A DNA stretch of 5,420 nt from Magnetospira sp. (GTDB lineage: Bacteria; Pseudomonadota; Alphaproteobacteria; Rhodospirillales; Magnetospiraceae). The stretch lies in contig JANQGL010000084.1 of NCBI GenBank assembly GCA_028277325.1, positions 1 through 5,420 of the forward strand, given 5' to 3'. The notes under the pieces were generated by a model, which was given only the letters and a program-made list of their open reading frames with translations, made no database searches and had not been told where the DNA came from. A program made the translations under genes and the position numbers. Positions 1 to 5,420 of this stretch are shown here, one piece after another. Position 1 is the first letter of the stretch, and every line of letters starts with the position of its first letter.

Positions 1-195
1 GGCCACGCCCTGCGCAAGGACTTTCCGCTCACCGGCTACGTGGAGGTGCGCTACGACGACGAGCAGAAGCGCATCGTCTACGAACCGGTGAAGCTGACCC
101 AGGAGTTCCGCAGCTTCGACTTCCTGAGCCCGTGGGAGGGTCCGGGTCCGCTGCCGGGCGACGAGAAGGCCGAGCGGACGGAGGGCGAGGGCTGA
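1..195 (+). CDS. nuoC: NADH-quinone oxidoreductase subunit C (NuoC, 30-kDa type), C-terminal end only
   Basis: This is the last 64 codons of nuoC in frame 1; the start lies before the window. NuoC is a peripheral-arm subunit of respiratory complex I, in the connecting module that passes electrons to ubiquinone on the cytoplasmic side of the membrane. The visible part carries the family signature GHALRKDFPLTGYVEVRYDD, followed by YEPVKLTQEFRSFDF and LSPWEG, which together are diagnostic of the C-terminal part of the 30-kDa subunit family. After LSPWEG comes a short, charged, glycine-rich tail of about 19 residues, as is usual in alphaproteobacterial forms. Its TGA stop shares one base with the ATG of nuoD (TGATG, 193-197), so the two genes are probably translationally coupled. 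NuoC here is a separate protein, not fused to NuoD as in enterobacteria. The identification is secure; total length cannot be judged. Confidence 0.96.
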   Translation, partial: GHALRKDFPLTGYVEVRYDDEQKRIVYEPVKLTQEFRSFDFLSPWEGPGPLPGDEKAERTEGEG

Positions 196-1373
196 TGTCG
201 GAAACCCATATCAAGAACTACAGCCTCAATTTCGGTCCCCAGCATCCGTCGGCCCACGGGGTGCTGCGCATGGTCCTGGAGATGGACGGTGAGATCATCG
301 ACCGTACCGACCCGCACATCGGCCTCCTGCACCGGGGCACCGAGAAGCTGATCGAATACAAGACCTATGCCCAGGCGGTGCCGTACTTCGACCGCCTCGA
401 CTACGTGGCGCCGCAGAATCAGGAGCACGCCTTCGTGCTGGCGGCCGAGAAGCTGCTCGACCTGGAGGTGCCGCGTCGCGCCCAGTACATCCGCGTGCTC
501 TACGCCGAGATCGGCCGGGTTCTCAACCACGTGTTCAACGTGGTCGCCTTCGCCATGGACGTCGGCGGCATGACGCCGATGCTGTGGGGGGTCGAGGAGC
601 GCGAGCACCTGATGGAGTTCTGCGAGCGGGTGTCGGGCGCCCGCATGCACATGAACTACTTCCGCATCGGCGGCGTCGCCCGGGACATGCCGGAGGGCCT
701 GGCCGACGACATCCTGGCCTGGTCGGACCGGTTCCCGCAGGTGTTGGCCGACATCGAGGACCTGCTCAACGAGAACCGAATCTTCAAGCAGCGCTGCGTC
801 GACATCGGGGTGATCACCGCCGAGCAGTGTTTCGACTGGGGCTTCACCGGCCCCAACCTGCGCGCCGCCGGGGTGCCCTGGGACCTGCGCAGGGCACAGC
901 CCTACGACGCCTACGCGGAGATGGACTTCGAGGTCGCGGTGGGCCGGTACGGCGACAGCTACGACCGCTATCTGGTGCGCATGGCGGAAATCAGGGAAAG
1001 CCTCAAGATCATCCGCCAGTGCATTGAGAACATGCCGGACGGGCCGGTCGCCGCGCCGAACCACAAGGTCTCCCCGCCGGCCCGCGCCGAGATGAAGACC
1101 TCGATGGAGGCGCTGATCCACCATTTCAAGCTGTTCACCGAGGGCTTCAAGGTGCCGGCCGGCGAGACCTATACCGCGGTCGAGGCGCCGAAGGGCGAGT
1201 TCGCGGTCTACCTGGTCTCCGACGGCACCAACAGGCCCTATCGCTGCAAGATCCGCGCCCCCGGATATCCCCACCTGCAGGGCATGGACCTGCTGTGCAA
1301 GGGCCACATGCTGGCCGACGCGGTGACCAATCTGGGCTCGCTCGACATCGTGTTCGGGGAGATCGACCGATGA
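195..1373 (+). CDS. nuoD: NADH-quinone oxidoreductase subunit D (NuoD, 49-kDa type)
   Basis: This encodes a complete 392-residue NuoD, the usual length for alphaproteobacteria. The subunit forms much of the ubiquinone pocket near cluster N2 in complex I. Near the N-terminus is FGPQHPSAHGVLR (13-25). By family comparison, His21 corresponds to the quinone-pocket histidine (His59 in bovine). Tyr70 in PYFDRLDY corresponds to the quinone-binding tyrosine (Tyr108 in bovine). Further landmarks are GGMTPMLWG in the middle and LGSLDIVFGEIDR at the C-terminus. The ATG at 195 was chosen because the protein then starts MSETHIKNYSLNFGPQHP like its relatives, overlaps the nuoC stop, and has a GGAGGG at 180-185. 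The same frame is open upstream to 132, but that part is the shadow of nuoC. The end overlaps nuoE by ATGA. One oddity is Gln74 (codon 414-416), where I recall methionine in most close relatives. Confidence 0.98.
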   Translation: MSETHIKNYSLNFGPQHPSAHGVLRMVLEMDGEIIDRTDPHIGLLHRGTEKLIEYKTYAQAVPYFDRLDYVAPQNQEHAFVLAAEKLLDLEVPRRAQYIRVLYAEIGRVLNHVFNVVAFAMDVGGMTPMLWGVEEREHLMEFCERVSGARMHMNYFRIGGVARDMPEGLADDILAWSDRFPQVLADIEDLLNENRIFKQRCVDIGVITAEQCFDWGFTGPNLRAAGVPWDLRRAQPYDAYAEMDFEVAVGRYGDSYDRYLVRMAEIRESLKIIRQCIENMPDGPVAAPNHKVSPPARAEMKTSMEALIHHFKLFTEGFKVPAGETYTAVEAPKGEFAVYLVSDGTNRPYRCKIRAPGYPHLQGMDLLCKGHMLADAVTNLGSLDIVFGEIDR

Positions 1374-1975
1374 GCCCGAAAGGACAGGACTTCGTGCAGC
1401 CGGAGAGCTTCGAGTTCACGCCCGAGAACCGGGCCAGGGCGGACGCCATCCTCGCCCGCTATCCGGAAGGGCGCCAACGGAGCGCGGTGATGCCGCTGCT
1501 CGATCTGGCGCAACGCCAGCACGACGGCTGGCTGTCCCGGGCGGCCATGGATTACGTGGCGGGCATGCTCGGCATGCCGCCGATCCGGGTCTACGAGGTG
1601 GCCAGCTTCTACACCATGTACAACAGGCGGCCGGTGGGCCGCCATCACGTGCAGGTGTGCACCAACATCTCCTGCCTGCTGCGCGGCGCCGACGAGGTGA
1701 TCGGCTGCTGCAAGGACAAGCTGGGCGTCGAGGTCGGCGAGACCACCGAGGACGGCCGGTTCACCCTGTCCGAGGTGGAATGCCTGGGGGCCTGCACCAA
1801 CGCCCCGATGATGCAGATCGGCGACGACTACTACGAGGACCTGGACGCCGAGAGCACCGGGCGCATCCTCGACGCCCTGGCGGGGGGCGAGACCCCGACC
1901 CCGGGGCCGCAGAACGGGCGCCGCGCCGCCGAGCCGATCGGCGGCCCGACCACCCTGGTCGAGGAGGACTCGTGA
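1370..1975 (+). CDS. nuoE: NADH-quinone oxidoreductase subunit E (NuoE, 24-kDa type, 2Fe-2S)
   Basis: This encodes a 201-residue NuoE, which has a thioredoxin-like 2Fe-2S fold and pairs with NuoF in the NADH-oxidising tip of complex I in the cytoplasm. It holds cluster N1a. An N-terminal helical part (about 15-90) contains MPLLDLAQRQHDGWLS and the family motif VYEVASFYTMYN (74-85). The ferredoxin domain follows, with ligands Cys97 and Cys102 (CTNISC) and Cys138 and Cys142 (ECLGAC), matching the C-x4-C and C-x3-C pattern. The C-terminus ends in a proline- and glycine-rich tail with GGPTTLVEED and lacks the long extra domain found in some alphaproteobacterial NuoE. The ATG at 1370 overlaps the nuoD stop (ATGA) and has GGGGAG at 1356-1361, eight bases upstream. 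The frame is open upstream to 1295, but that part lies inside nuoD. The stop shares one base with the nuoF start. Confidence 0.97.
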   Translation: MSPKGQDFVQPESFEFTPENRARADAILARYPEGRQRSAVMPLLDLAQRQHDGWLSRAAMDYVAGMLGMPPIRVYEVASFYTMYNRRPVGRHHVQVCTNISCLLRGADEVIGCCKDKLGVEVGETTEDGRFTLSEVECLGACTNAPMMQIGDDYYEDLDAESTGRILDALAGGETPTPGPQNGRRAAEPIGGPTTLVEEDS

Positions 1976-3255
1976 TGCTGCACGACCGCGACCGCATCTT
2001 CACCAACCTCTACGGCCTCAAGGATCCGTTCCTGGCCGGCGCCCGGGCGCGCGGCGACTGGGACGACACCAAGGCGTTGCTCGCGATGGGGCGCGAGGCG
2101 ATCGTCGAGGAGGTGAAGAAGTCCGGCCTGCGCGGGCGCGGCGGCGCCGGCTTCTCGACCGGCATGAAGTGGTCGTTCATGCCCAAGGAGATCGGCGAGC
2201 GGCCGCACTATCTGGTGATCAACGCCGACGAGGGCGAGCCCGGCACCTGCAAGGACCGGGAGATCATGCGCCACGACCCGCACAAGCTGATCGAGGGCGC
2301 CCTGCTGTCCGGCTTCGCGATCGGCGCCCATGTGGCCTACATCTACATCCGCGGCGAGTTCTACCGCGAGACCGAGGCGTTTCAGCGCGCCGTCGACGAG
2401 GCCTACGAGGCCAACCTGATCGGCAGGAACAACGTCCACGGCTGGGACTTCGACCTTTACGTCCATCGCGGCATGGGCGCCTACATCTGCGGCGAGGAGA
2501 CCGCCCTCATCGAGAGCCTGGAAGGCAAGAAGGGGCAGCCGCGCCTGAAACCCCCGTTCCCCGCCAACTGCGGCCTGTACGGCAGCCCGACCACGGTCAA
2601 CAACGTGGAATCCATCGCCGTGGTGCCGGACATCCTGCGCCGCGGCGGCGCCTGGTTCGCCTCGATCGGCCGCCCCAACAACACCGGAACCAAGATCTAC
2701 GCGATCTCCGGCCACGTGGAGGCCCCCTGCGTGGTCGAGGAGGCGATGAGCATTCCGCTCAAGGACCTGATCGAGAGACACGCCGGCGGGGTGCGCGGCG
2801 GCTGGGACAACCTGTTGGGGGTGATCCCCGGCGGCTCCTCGGTGCCGGTGATCCCGAAATCGGTCTGCACCAGCGTGCTGATGGATTTCGACAGCCTGCG
2901 CGAGGCGAAGTCCAGCCTCGGCACGGCGGCGGTCATCGTGATGGACCGGTCGACCGACATCGTGCGCGCCGTCACCCGCCTGGCCCGCTTCTACGCCCAC
3001 GAGAGCTGCGGCCAGTGCACCCCCTGCCGCGAGGGCAGCGGCTGGATGTACCGGGTGCTGTCGCGGCTGGCCAGGGGCGACGGACGGATCGGGGAGATCG
3101 ACATGCTGGAGGACGTCACCCGCCAGGTGGAGGGCCACACCATCTGCGCCCTCGGCGACGCGGCGGCATGGCCGATCCAGGGCCTGATCCGGCATTTCCG
3201 GCCGGAACTGGAAGCCCGGGTCCAGGCCCGGCGCCATATCCAGGCGGCGCAATAG
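1975..3255 (+). CDS. nuoF: NADH-quinone oxidoreductase subunit F (NuoF, 51-kDa type, NADH/FMN/4Fe-4S)
   Basis: This encodes a 426-residue NuoF, the normal family size. It binds NADH and FMN, takes hydride from NADH and passes electrons to cluster N3, at the tip of the peripheral arm of complex I. The glycine-rich nucleotide loop GLRGRGGAGF lies at 51-60. It is followed by NADEGEPGTCKDREIM (83-98), GAYICGEETALIESLEGKKG (168-187) and PTTVNNVES (205-213). The SLBB-like region contains VIPGGSSVPV (283-292). The N3 ligands are Cys345, Cys348 and Cys351 (ESCGQCTPC) and Cys391 (HTICALGD). The ATG at 1975 was chosen because of the TGATG overlap with nuoE and the GGAGGA at 1963-1968, six bases upstream. 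The open frame runs back to 1657, but that part is a shadow of nuoE. After its TAG the operon does not pass straight to nuoG; a 333-base spacer follows. Confidence 0.98.
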   Translation: MLHDRDRIFTNLYGLKDPFLAGARARGDWDDTKALLAMGREAIVEEVKKSGLRGRGGAGFSTGMKWSFMPKEIGERPHYLVINADEGEPGTCKDREIMRHDPHKLIEGALLSGFAIGAHVAYIYIRGEFYRETEAFQRAVDEAYEANLIGRNNVHGWDFDLYVHRGMGAYICGEETALIESLEGKKGQPRLKPPFPANCGLYGSPTTVNNVESIAVVPDILRRGGAWFASIGRPNNTGTKIYAISGHVEAPCVVEEAMSIPLKDLIERHAGGVRGGWDNLLGVIPGGSSVPVIPKSVCTSVLMDFDSLREAKSSLGTAAVIVMDRSTDIVRAVTRLARFYAHESCGQCTPCREGSGWMYRVLSRLARGDGRIGEIDMLEDVTRQVEGHTICALGDAAAWPIQGLIRHFRPELEARVQARRHIQAAQ

Positions 3256-3270
3256 GCGGGGTTCTCGGAA

Positions 3271-3402
3271 ATGCCCGACAAGCTGGATATCGACAGGCAA
3301 GGCTACTTTGTCCAAACATCCGTTGGCGCCCCTGGTATCCTGCTGAGACCGGATGACTATCGGACAGTGCGCGTGTTCTTGGAGAACGGCAATGACGGAT
3401 AA
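3271..3402 (+). CDS. Small hypothetical protein A (43 aa) between nuoF and nuoG
   Basis: This is a 43-codon frame, too short for most gene callers, starting 15 bases after the nuoF stop. I do not recognise the product. It begins MPDKLDIDRQGYFVQTS, continues with GAPGILLRPDDYRTVRVFLE and ends NGNDG. Its mix of hydrophobic and charged residues would suit a short folded peptide (strand then helix), with no signal peptide, membrane segment or cysteine. A weak GGCGGGG (3255-3261) lies nine bases before the ATG. Its stop overlaps the start of the next small frame by 11 bases, which suggests translational coupling. The frame is the same as that of nuoF, so a decayed nuoF extension is an alternative, as is a chance open frame. 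Codon third positions are less G/C-biased than in the nuo genes. Support is moderate only and rests on position, composition and a plausible protein-like sequence. Confidence 0.42.
   Translation: MPDKLDIDRQGYFVQTSVGAPGILLRPDDYRTVRVFLENGNDG
3381..3384 (+). promoter_or_regulatory. Ribosome binding site for small protein B
   Basis: GGAG lies seven bases before the ATG at 3392 and inside the coding part of small frame A. It is the reason for choosing 3392 over the upstream in-frame ATG at 3353. Such a site within the end of the preceding frame fits coupled translation of A and B. Confidence 0.45.
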
Positions 3403-3550
3403 AAAATCATCCTCGTTATCGAGTACGACTAGGGATAACCGCCTTGTCATCGAAAAGCAGGGATATCGACCATCGGCAAGCCCTTCGCACATTCCGCCAA
3501 CCGCGCAGAAAGGTGCGAGCAATAAGCAAAAAAGCGATAAATCGAAATAG
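3392..3550 (+). CDS. Small basic, serine/lysine-rich hypothetical protein B (52 aa)
   Basis: This 52-codon frame overlaps the end of small frame A by 11 bases. I do not recognise the family. The product starts MTDKKSSSLSSTTRDN, has a central LVIEKQGYRPSASPSH (18-33) and ends in a lysine/serine tail. By hand count it has 11 Ser, 8 Lys and 3 Arg against 4 acidic residues, so it is strongly basic and probably disordered; it has no cysteine, signal peptide or membrane segment. The ATG at 3392 is preferred over the in-frame ATG at 3353 because GGAG (3381-3384) lies seven bases upstream. The GYxP-with-prolines pattern recalls, from memory only, other short disordered bacterial proteins of unknown role; this was not checked. 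G+C is about 47%, far below the flanking nuo genes. This suggests weak constraint or foreign origin, or simply non-coding spacer. Confidence 0.45.
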   Translation: MTDKKSSSLSSTTRDNRLVIEKQGYRPSASPSHIPPTAQKGASNKQKSDKSK

Positions 3551-3578
3551 CTGGATGCTCGCCTAAAGTACGGTGATC

Positions 3579-3583
3579 GAGGA
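3579..3583 (+). promoter_or_regulatory. Ribosome binding site of nuoG
   Basis: GAGGA lies five bases before the ATG at 3589. It gives nuoG its own initiation site after the spacer, which matters because nuoG cannot be coupled to nuoF as the other genes are coupled to each other. Confidence 0.7.
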
Positions 3584-3588
3584 TCGTT

Positions 3589-5346
3589 ATGCCCAAACTG
3601 ACCATTGACGGCATCGAAATCGAGGTGGAGGCGGGACTCACGGTGCTTCAGGCCTGCGAGCAGGCCGGCGTCGAGATTCCCCGATTCTGCTATCACGAGC
3701 GGCTGTCCATCGCCGGCAACTGCCGGATGTGCCTGGTCGAGATGGAACGCGCGCCGAAGCCGGTCGCCTCCTGCGCGATGCCGGTCGGCGACGGCATGGT
3801 GATCCGCACCGACACCGAGGCGGTGCGCCGGATGCGGCGCGGGGTGATGGAGTTCCTGCTCATCAACCACCCGCTGGACTGCCCGATCTGCGACCAGGGC
3901 GGCGAGTGCGACCTGCAGGACCAGGCGATGGCCTACGGTTCCGACCGCAGCCGGTTCGGCGAGGCGAAACGGGCCGTCGAATACAAGGATTTCGGGCCGC
4001 TGGTGGCCGGGATCATGACCCGCTGCATCCACTGTACCCGCTGCATCCGCTTCATCACCGAAGTCGCCGGGGTGCCGGAACTGGGCGCCACCGGGCGCGG
4101 CGAGCACATGGAGGTCGGCACCTACGTGGCCAAGGCCCTGACCTCGGAGCTGTCCGGCAACATCGTCGACCTGTGCCCGGTCGGCGCCCTCACCTCGGCC
4201 CCCTACGCCTATCAGGCGCGGCCGTGGGAACTGCGCAAGACCGAGAGCATCGACGTCCTGGACGCCCTGGGCAGCAACATCCGGGTCGATTCCCGGGGTC
4301 CGGAGGTGCTGCGGGTGCTGCCGCGCAACCACGACGACGTCAACGAGGAATGGCTGGGCGACAAGAGCCGCCACGCGGTGGACGGCCTGAAGCGCCGCCG
4401 CCTCGACCGCCCCTACCTGCGCGGCGACGACGGGAAGCTGCGCGAGGTGCCCTGGCGGACCGCCCTCGACGCCGTCGCCGAACGCCTGCGCGACGCCGCG
4501 CCGGATCGCGTCGGCGCCCTGGCGGGGGATCTGGTCGACTGTGAATCCGTCTTTGCCCTCAAATCGTTGCTGGACGACCTTCGGGTGCCGCATCGGGATT
4601 GCCGGCAGGACGGCGCGGCGCTCGACCCGACGGCGCGGGCCAGCTACCTGTTCAACAGCACGGTGGCCGGCATCGAGGACGCCGACGCGGTGCTGATCGT
4701 CGGGTCCGACCCGCGCCGCGAATCGCCGGTGCTCAACGCCCGCATCCGCAAGCGCTGGCTGGCGGACGGCACCCCGGTCGGGGTGCTGGGGGTCGACGTC
4801 GACCTTACCTATCCCTCCACCCACCTGGGAACCGATCCGGGCCTGCTGCCGAAGCTGGCCGGGGCGCCGTTCGGAAAGGTCCTGGCGGCCGCCGAACGGC
4901 CGATGATCGTCCTCGGCATGGCCGCCCTCGCCCGCCCGGACGGCGCGGCGATCCTGGCCGCGGCGCGCGCCCTGGCCGAGGCCGTCGGCGCGGTGACGGA
5001 CGACTGGACCGGATTCAATGTCCTGCACACGGCGGCCGGCCGGGTCGGCGCCATGGACCTGGGCTTCGTGCCCGGCGACGGCGGCCTCGACACCCGGGGC
5101 ATCCTGGGCGCGGCGCGCGACGGCAAGCTGGACCTGCTCTACCTGCTGGGCGCCGACGGGATCGACACCGCCGGCCTGGACGCGCCGTTCGTGGTCTACC
5201 AGGGCCATCACGGCGACGCCGGGGCGCGGATCGCCGACGTGATCCTGCCGGGTGCCGCCTATACCGAGAAGGACGCCACCTACGTCAACACCGAGGGCCG
5301 CCCGCAGCGGGCCCGGCGGGCCGTGTTCGCGCCCGGCGAGGCGCGC
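3589..5346 (+). CDS. nuoG: NADH-quinone oxidoreductase subunit G (NuoG, 75-kDa type), C-terminus lost at a fold-back junction
   Basis: This is the N-terminal 586 residues of NuoG, the large Fe-S subunit that links the NADH module of complex I to the rest of the chain. Alphaproteobacterial NuoG is usually near 690 residues, so roughly 100 are missing. Cluster N1b has Cys34, Cys45, Cys48 and Cys62. Cluster N5 has His94, Cys98, Cys101 and Cys107 (HPLDCPICDQGGECDLQDQ). Cluster N4 has Cys146, Cys149 and Cys152 (CIHCTRC) and Cys196 (DLCPVGALTS). A molybdopterin-oxidoreductase-like domain without cofactor role follows from about 215. It lacks the N7 cysteines of the E. coli type, so the protein is of mitochondrial type. 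The ATG at 3589 gives the expected MPKLTIDGIEIEVE start. Genuine sequence ends near APGEAR. The frame then enters the inverted repeat, reads eight spurious residues and stops at 5371-5373. That stop is not the natural end of the gene. Confidence 0.95.
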
Positions 5347-5420
5347 TGCGGGCGGGCCTCGGTGTTGACGTAGGTGGCGTCCTTCTCGGTATAGGCGGCA
5401 CCCGGCAGGATCACGTCGGC
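5233..5420. repeat. Long inverted repeat (fold-back) at the window end, arms 5233-5312 and 5341-5420
   Basis: Read as reverse complement, 5341-5420 matches 5233-5312 at 78 of 80 positions. The outer 64 pairs (5233-5296 with 5357-5420) are perfect. The mismatched pairs are 5297/5356 and 5310/5343. The 28 bases at 5313-5340 form the loop. The left arm is ordinary nuoG sequence in frame; the right arm restarts the same coding sequence on the opposite strand. The arm reaches the last base of the window, so it may continue beyond it. The loop is not a transposon end and there is no U-run, so this is not a terminator. The pattern is typical of a fold-back chimera from amplification, library preparation or assembly. 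Confidence 0.97.
5341..5420 (-). pseudogene. nuoG: Inverted duplicate fragment of nuoG
   Basis: The minus strand from 5420 down to 5341 reads ADVILPGAAYTEKDATYVNT and then EARPQRA, the same segment that 5233-5312 encodes on the + strand. It has no start and no independent gene context, so it is only a copy fragment of nuoG. One difference changes the Gly of NTEGR to Ala (base pair 5297/5356). It is probably an artefact of a fold-back junction and not a functional gene. Confidence 0.85.

Larger units (their letters stand above)
3256..3588. other. Low-GC spacer interrupting the nuo operon between nuoF and nuoG
   Basis: This 333-base stretch separates two genes in an operon whose other junctions all overlap. 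By hand count, 3256-3390 is about 58% G+C and 3391-3550 about 47%, against about 75% for a sampled stretch at the end of nuoF (3121-3180). It holds small frames A and B, a 10-base direct repeat (GGATATCGAC at 3285-3294 and 3461-3470) and the nuoG ribosome binding site. I see no transposase remnant, terminal inverted repeats, tRNA, convincing terminator hairpin with a U-run, or strong promoter. Unassigned small frames between nuo/nqo genes are known in alphaproteobacteria such as Paracoccus and Rhodobacter, so an insert here has precedent. Confidence 0.8.

Noticed and set aside
78..1307. Long minus-strand open frame opposite nuoD
   Set aside because: Antisense shadow of nuoD caused by G/C third-position bias; no recognisable domain.
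1657..1974. Upstream extension of the nuoF frame as a longer NuoF
   Set aside because: This stretch is coding sequence of nuoE in another frame, and ATG 1975 has a good ribosome binding site and family-typical start.
2169..3356. Second + strand open frame inside nuoF
   Set aside because: Arg/Pro/Gly-rich shadow in another frame of a certain gene.
3430..3439. TAGGGATAAC, which matches the first half of the I-SceI homing site
   Set aside because: Only 10 of 18 bases match and no homing endonuclease or intron is present; chance similarity.
3444..3470. TTGTCA plus a TATCGA-like element as an internal promoter for nuoG
   Set aside because: Spacing is about 14 bases and the -10 match is poor; not enough support.
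3515..3562. Inverted repeat GCGAGCA / TGCTCGC before nuoG as a possible hairpin or terminator
   Set aside because: Only seven pairs with a 34-base loop and no T-run; likely chance, and a terminator here would cut off nuoG.
3447..3641. Minus-strand 64-codon frame across the spacer and nuoG start
   Set aside because: It overlaps the start of nuoG, and its own start lies within nuoG codons; the sense-strand frames with ribosome binding sites explain the spacer better.
1831..5211. Very long minus-strand open frame (1126 codons) across nuoE, nuoF, the spacer and nuoG
   Set aside because: Its translation is low-complexity Ala/Val/Arg/Gly/His/Asp text typical of the antisense of GC-rich codons, and the + strand genes are certain. 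Its only remarkable point is that it stays open through the spacer.

Overview
This window is part of a respiratory complex I (nuo) operon, all on the + strand. The gene order is nuoC (3' end only), nuoD, nuoE, nuoF, a 333-base spacer with two small reading frames, then nuoG (5' part). The organism is most likely a GC-rich alphaproteobacterium, perhaps Rhodospirillales-like. I infer this from separate nuoC and nuoD genes (not the enterobacterial nuoCD fusion), a NuoG without the extra N7 cluster cysteines, mitochondrion-like protein sequences and strong G/C third positions. The exact lineage cannot be fixed from the sequence alone.

Layout: nuoC/nuoD overlap in a TGATG (193-197), nuoD/nuoE in an ATGA (1370-1373) and nuoE/nuoF in a TGATG (1973-1977), so these genes are tightly coupled. 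NuoE and NuoF form the NADH-oxidising module (FMN, N1a and N3 sites). NuoG carries electrons onward through N1b, N4 and N5. NuoC and NuoD belong to the connecting module beside the ubiquinone site. All expected Fe-S ligands are present in NuoE, NuoF and the complete N-terminal part of NuoG.

The tight packing breaks between nuoF and nuoG. Positions 3256-3588 are clearly poorer in G+C (about 47% across 3391-3550 by hand count, against about 75% in a nearby nuoF stretch). They hold two overlapping small frames of 43 and 52 codons, the second with a good Shine-Dalgarno sequence. I do not recognise either product. This is the best candidate here for something undescribed, although unassigned small frames inside alphaproteobacterial nuo/nqo clusters are known, for example in Paracoccus.

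The right end is abnormal. Positions 5341-5420 are the reverse complement of 5233-5312 (78 of 80 bases match), separated by 28 bases. The sequence folds back on itself inside nuoG, so the nuoG frame leaves its natural sequence near 5346 and hits an artificial stop at 5371-5373. A library or assembly chimera at a contig end is the most likely cause; a real inverted duplication is less likely. No RNA gene, insertion sequence, CRISPR array, convincing promoter or terminator was seen.
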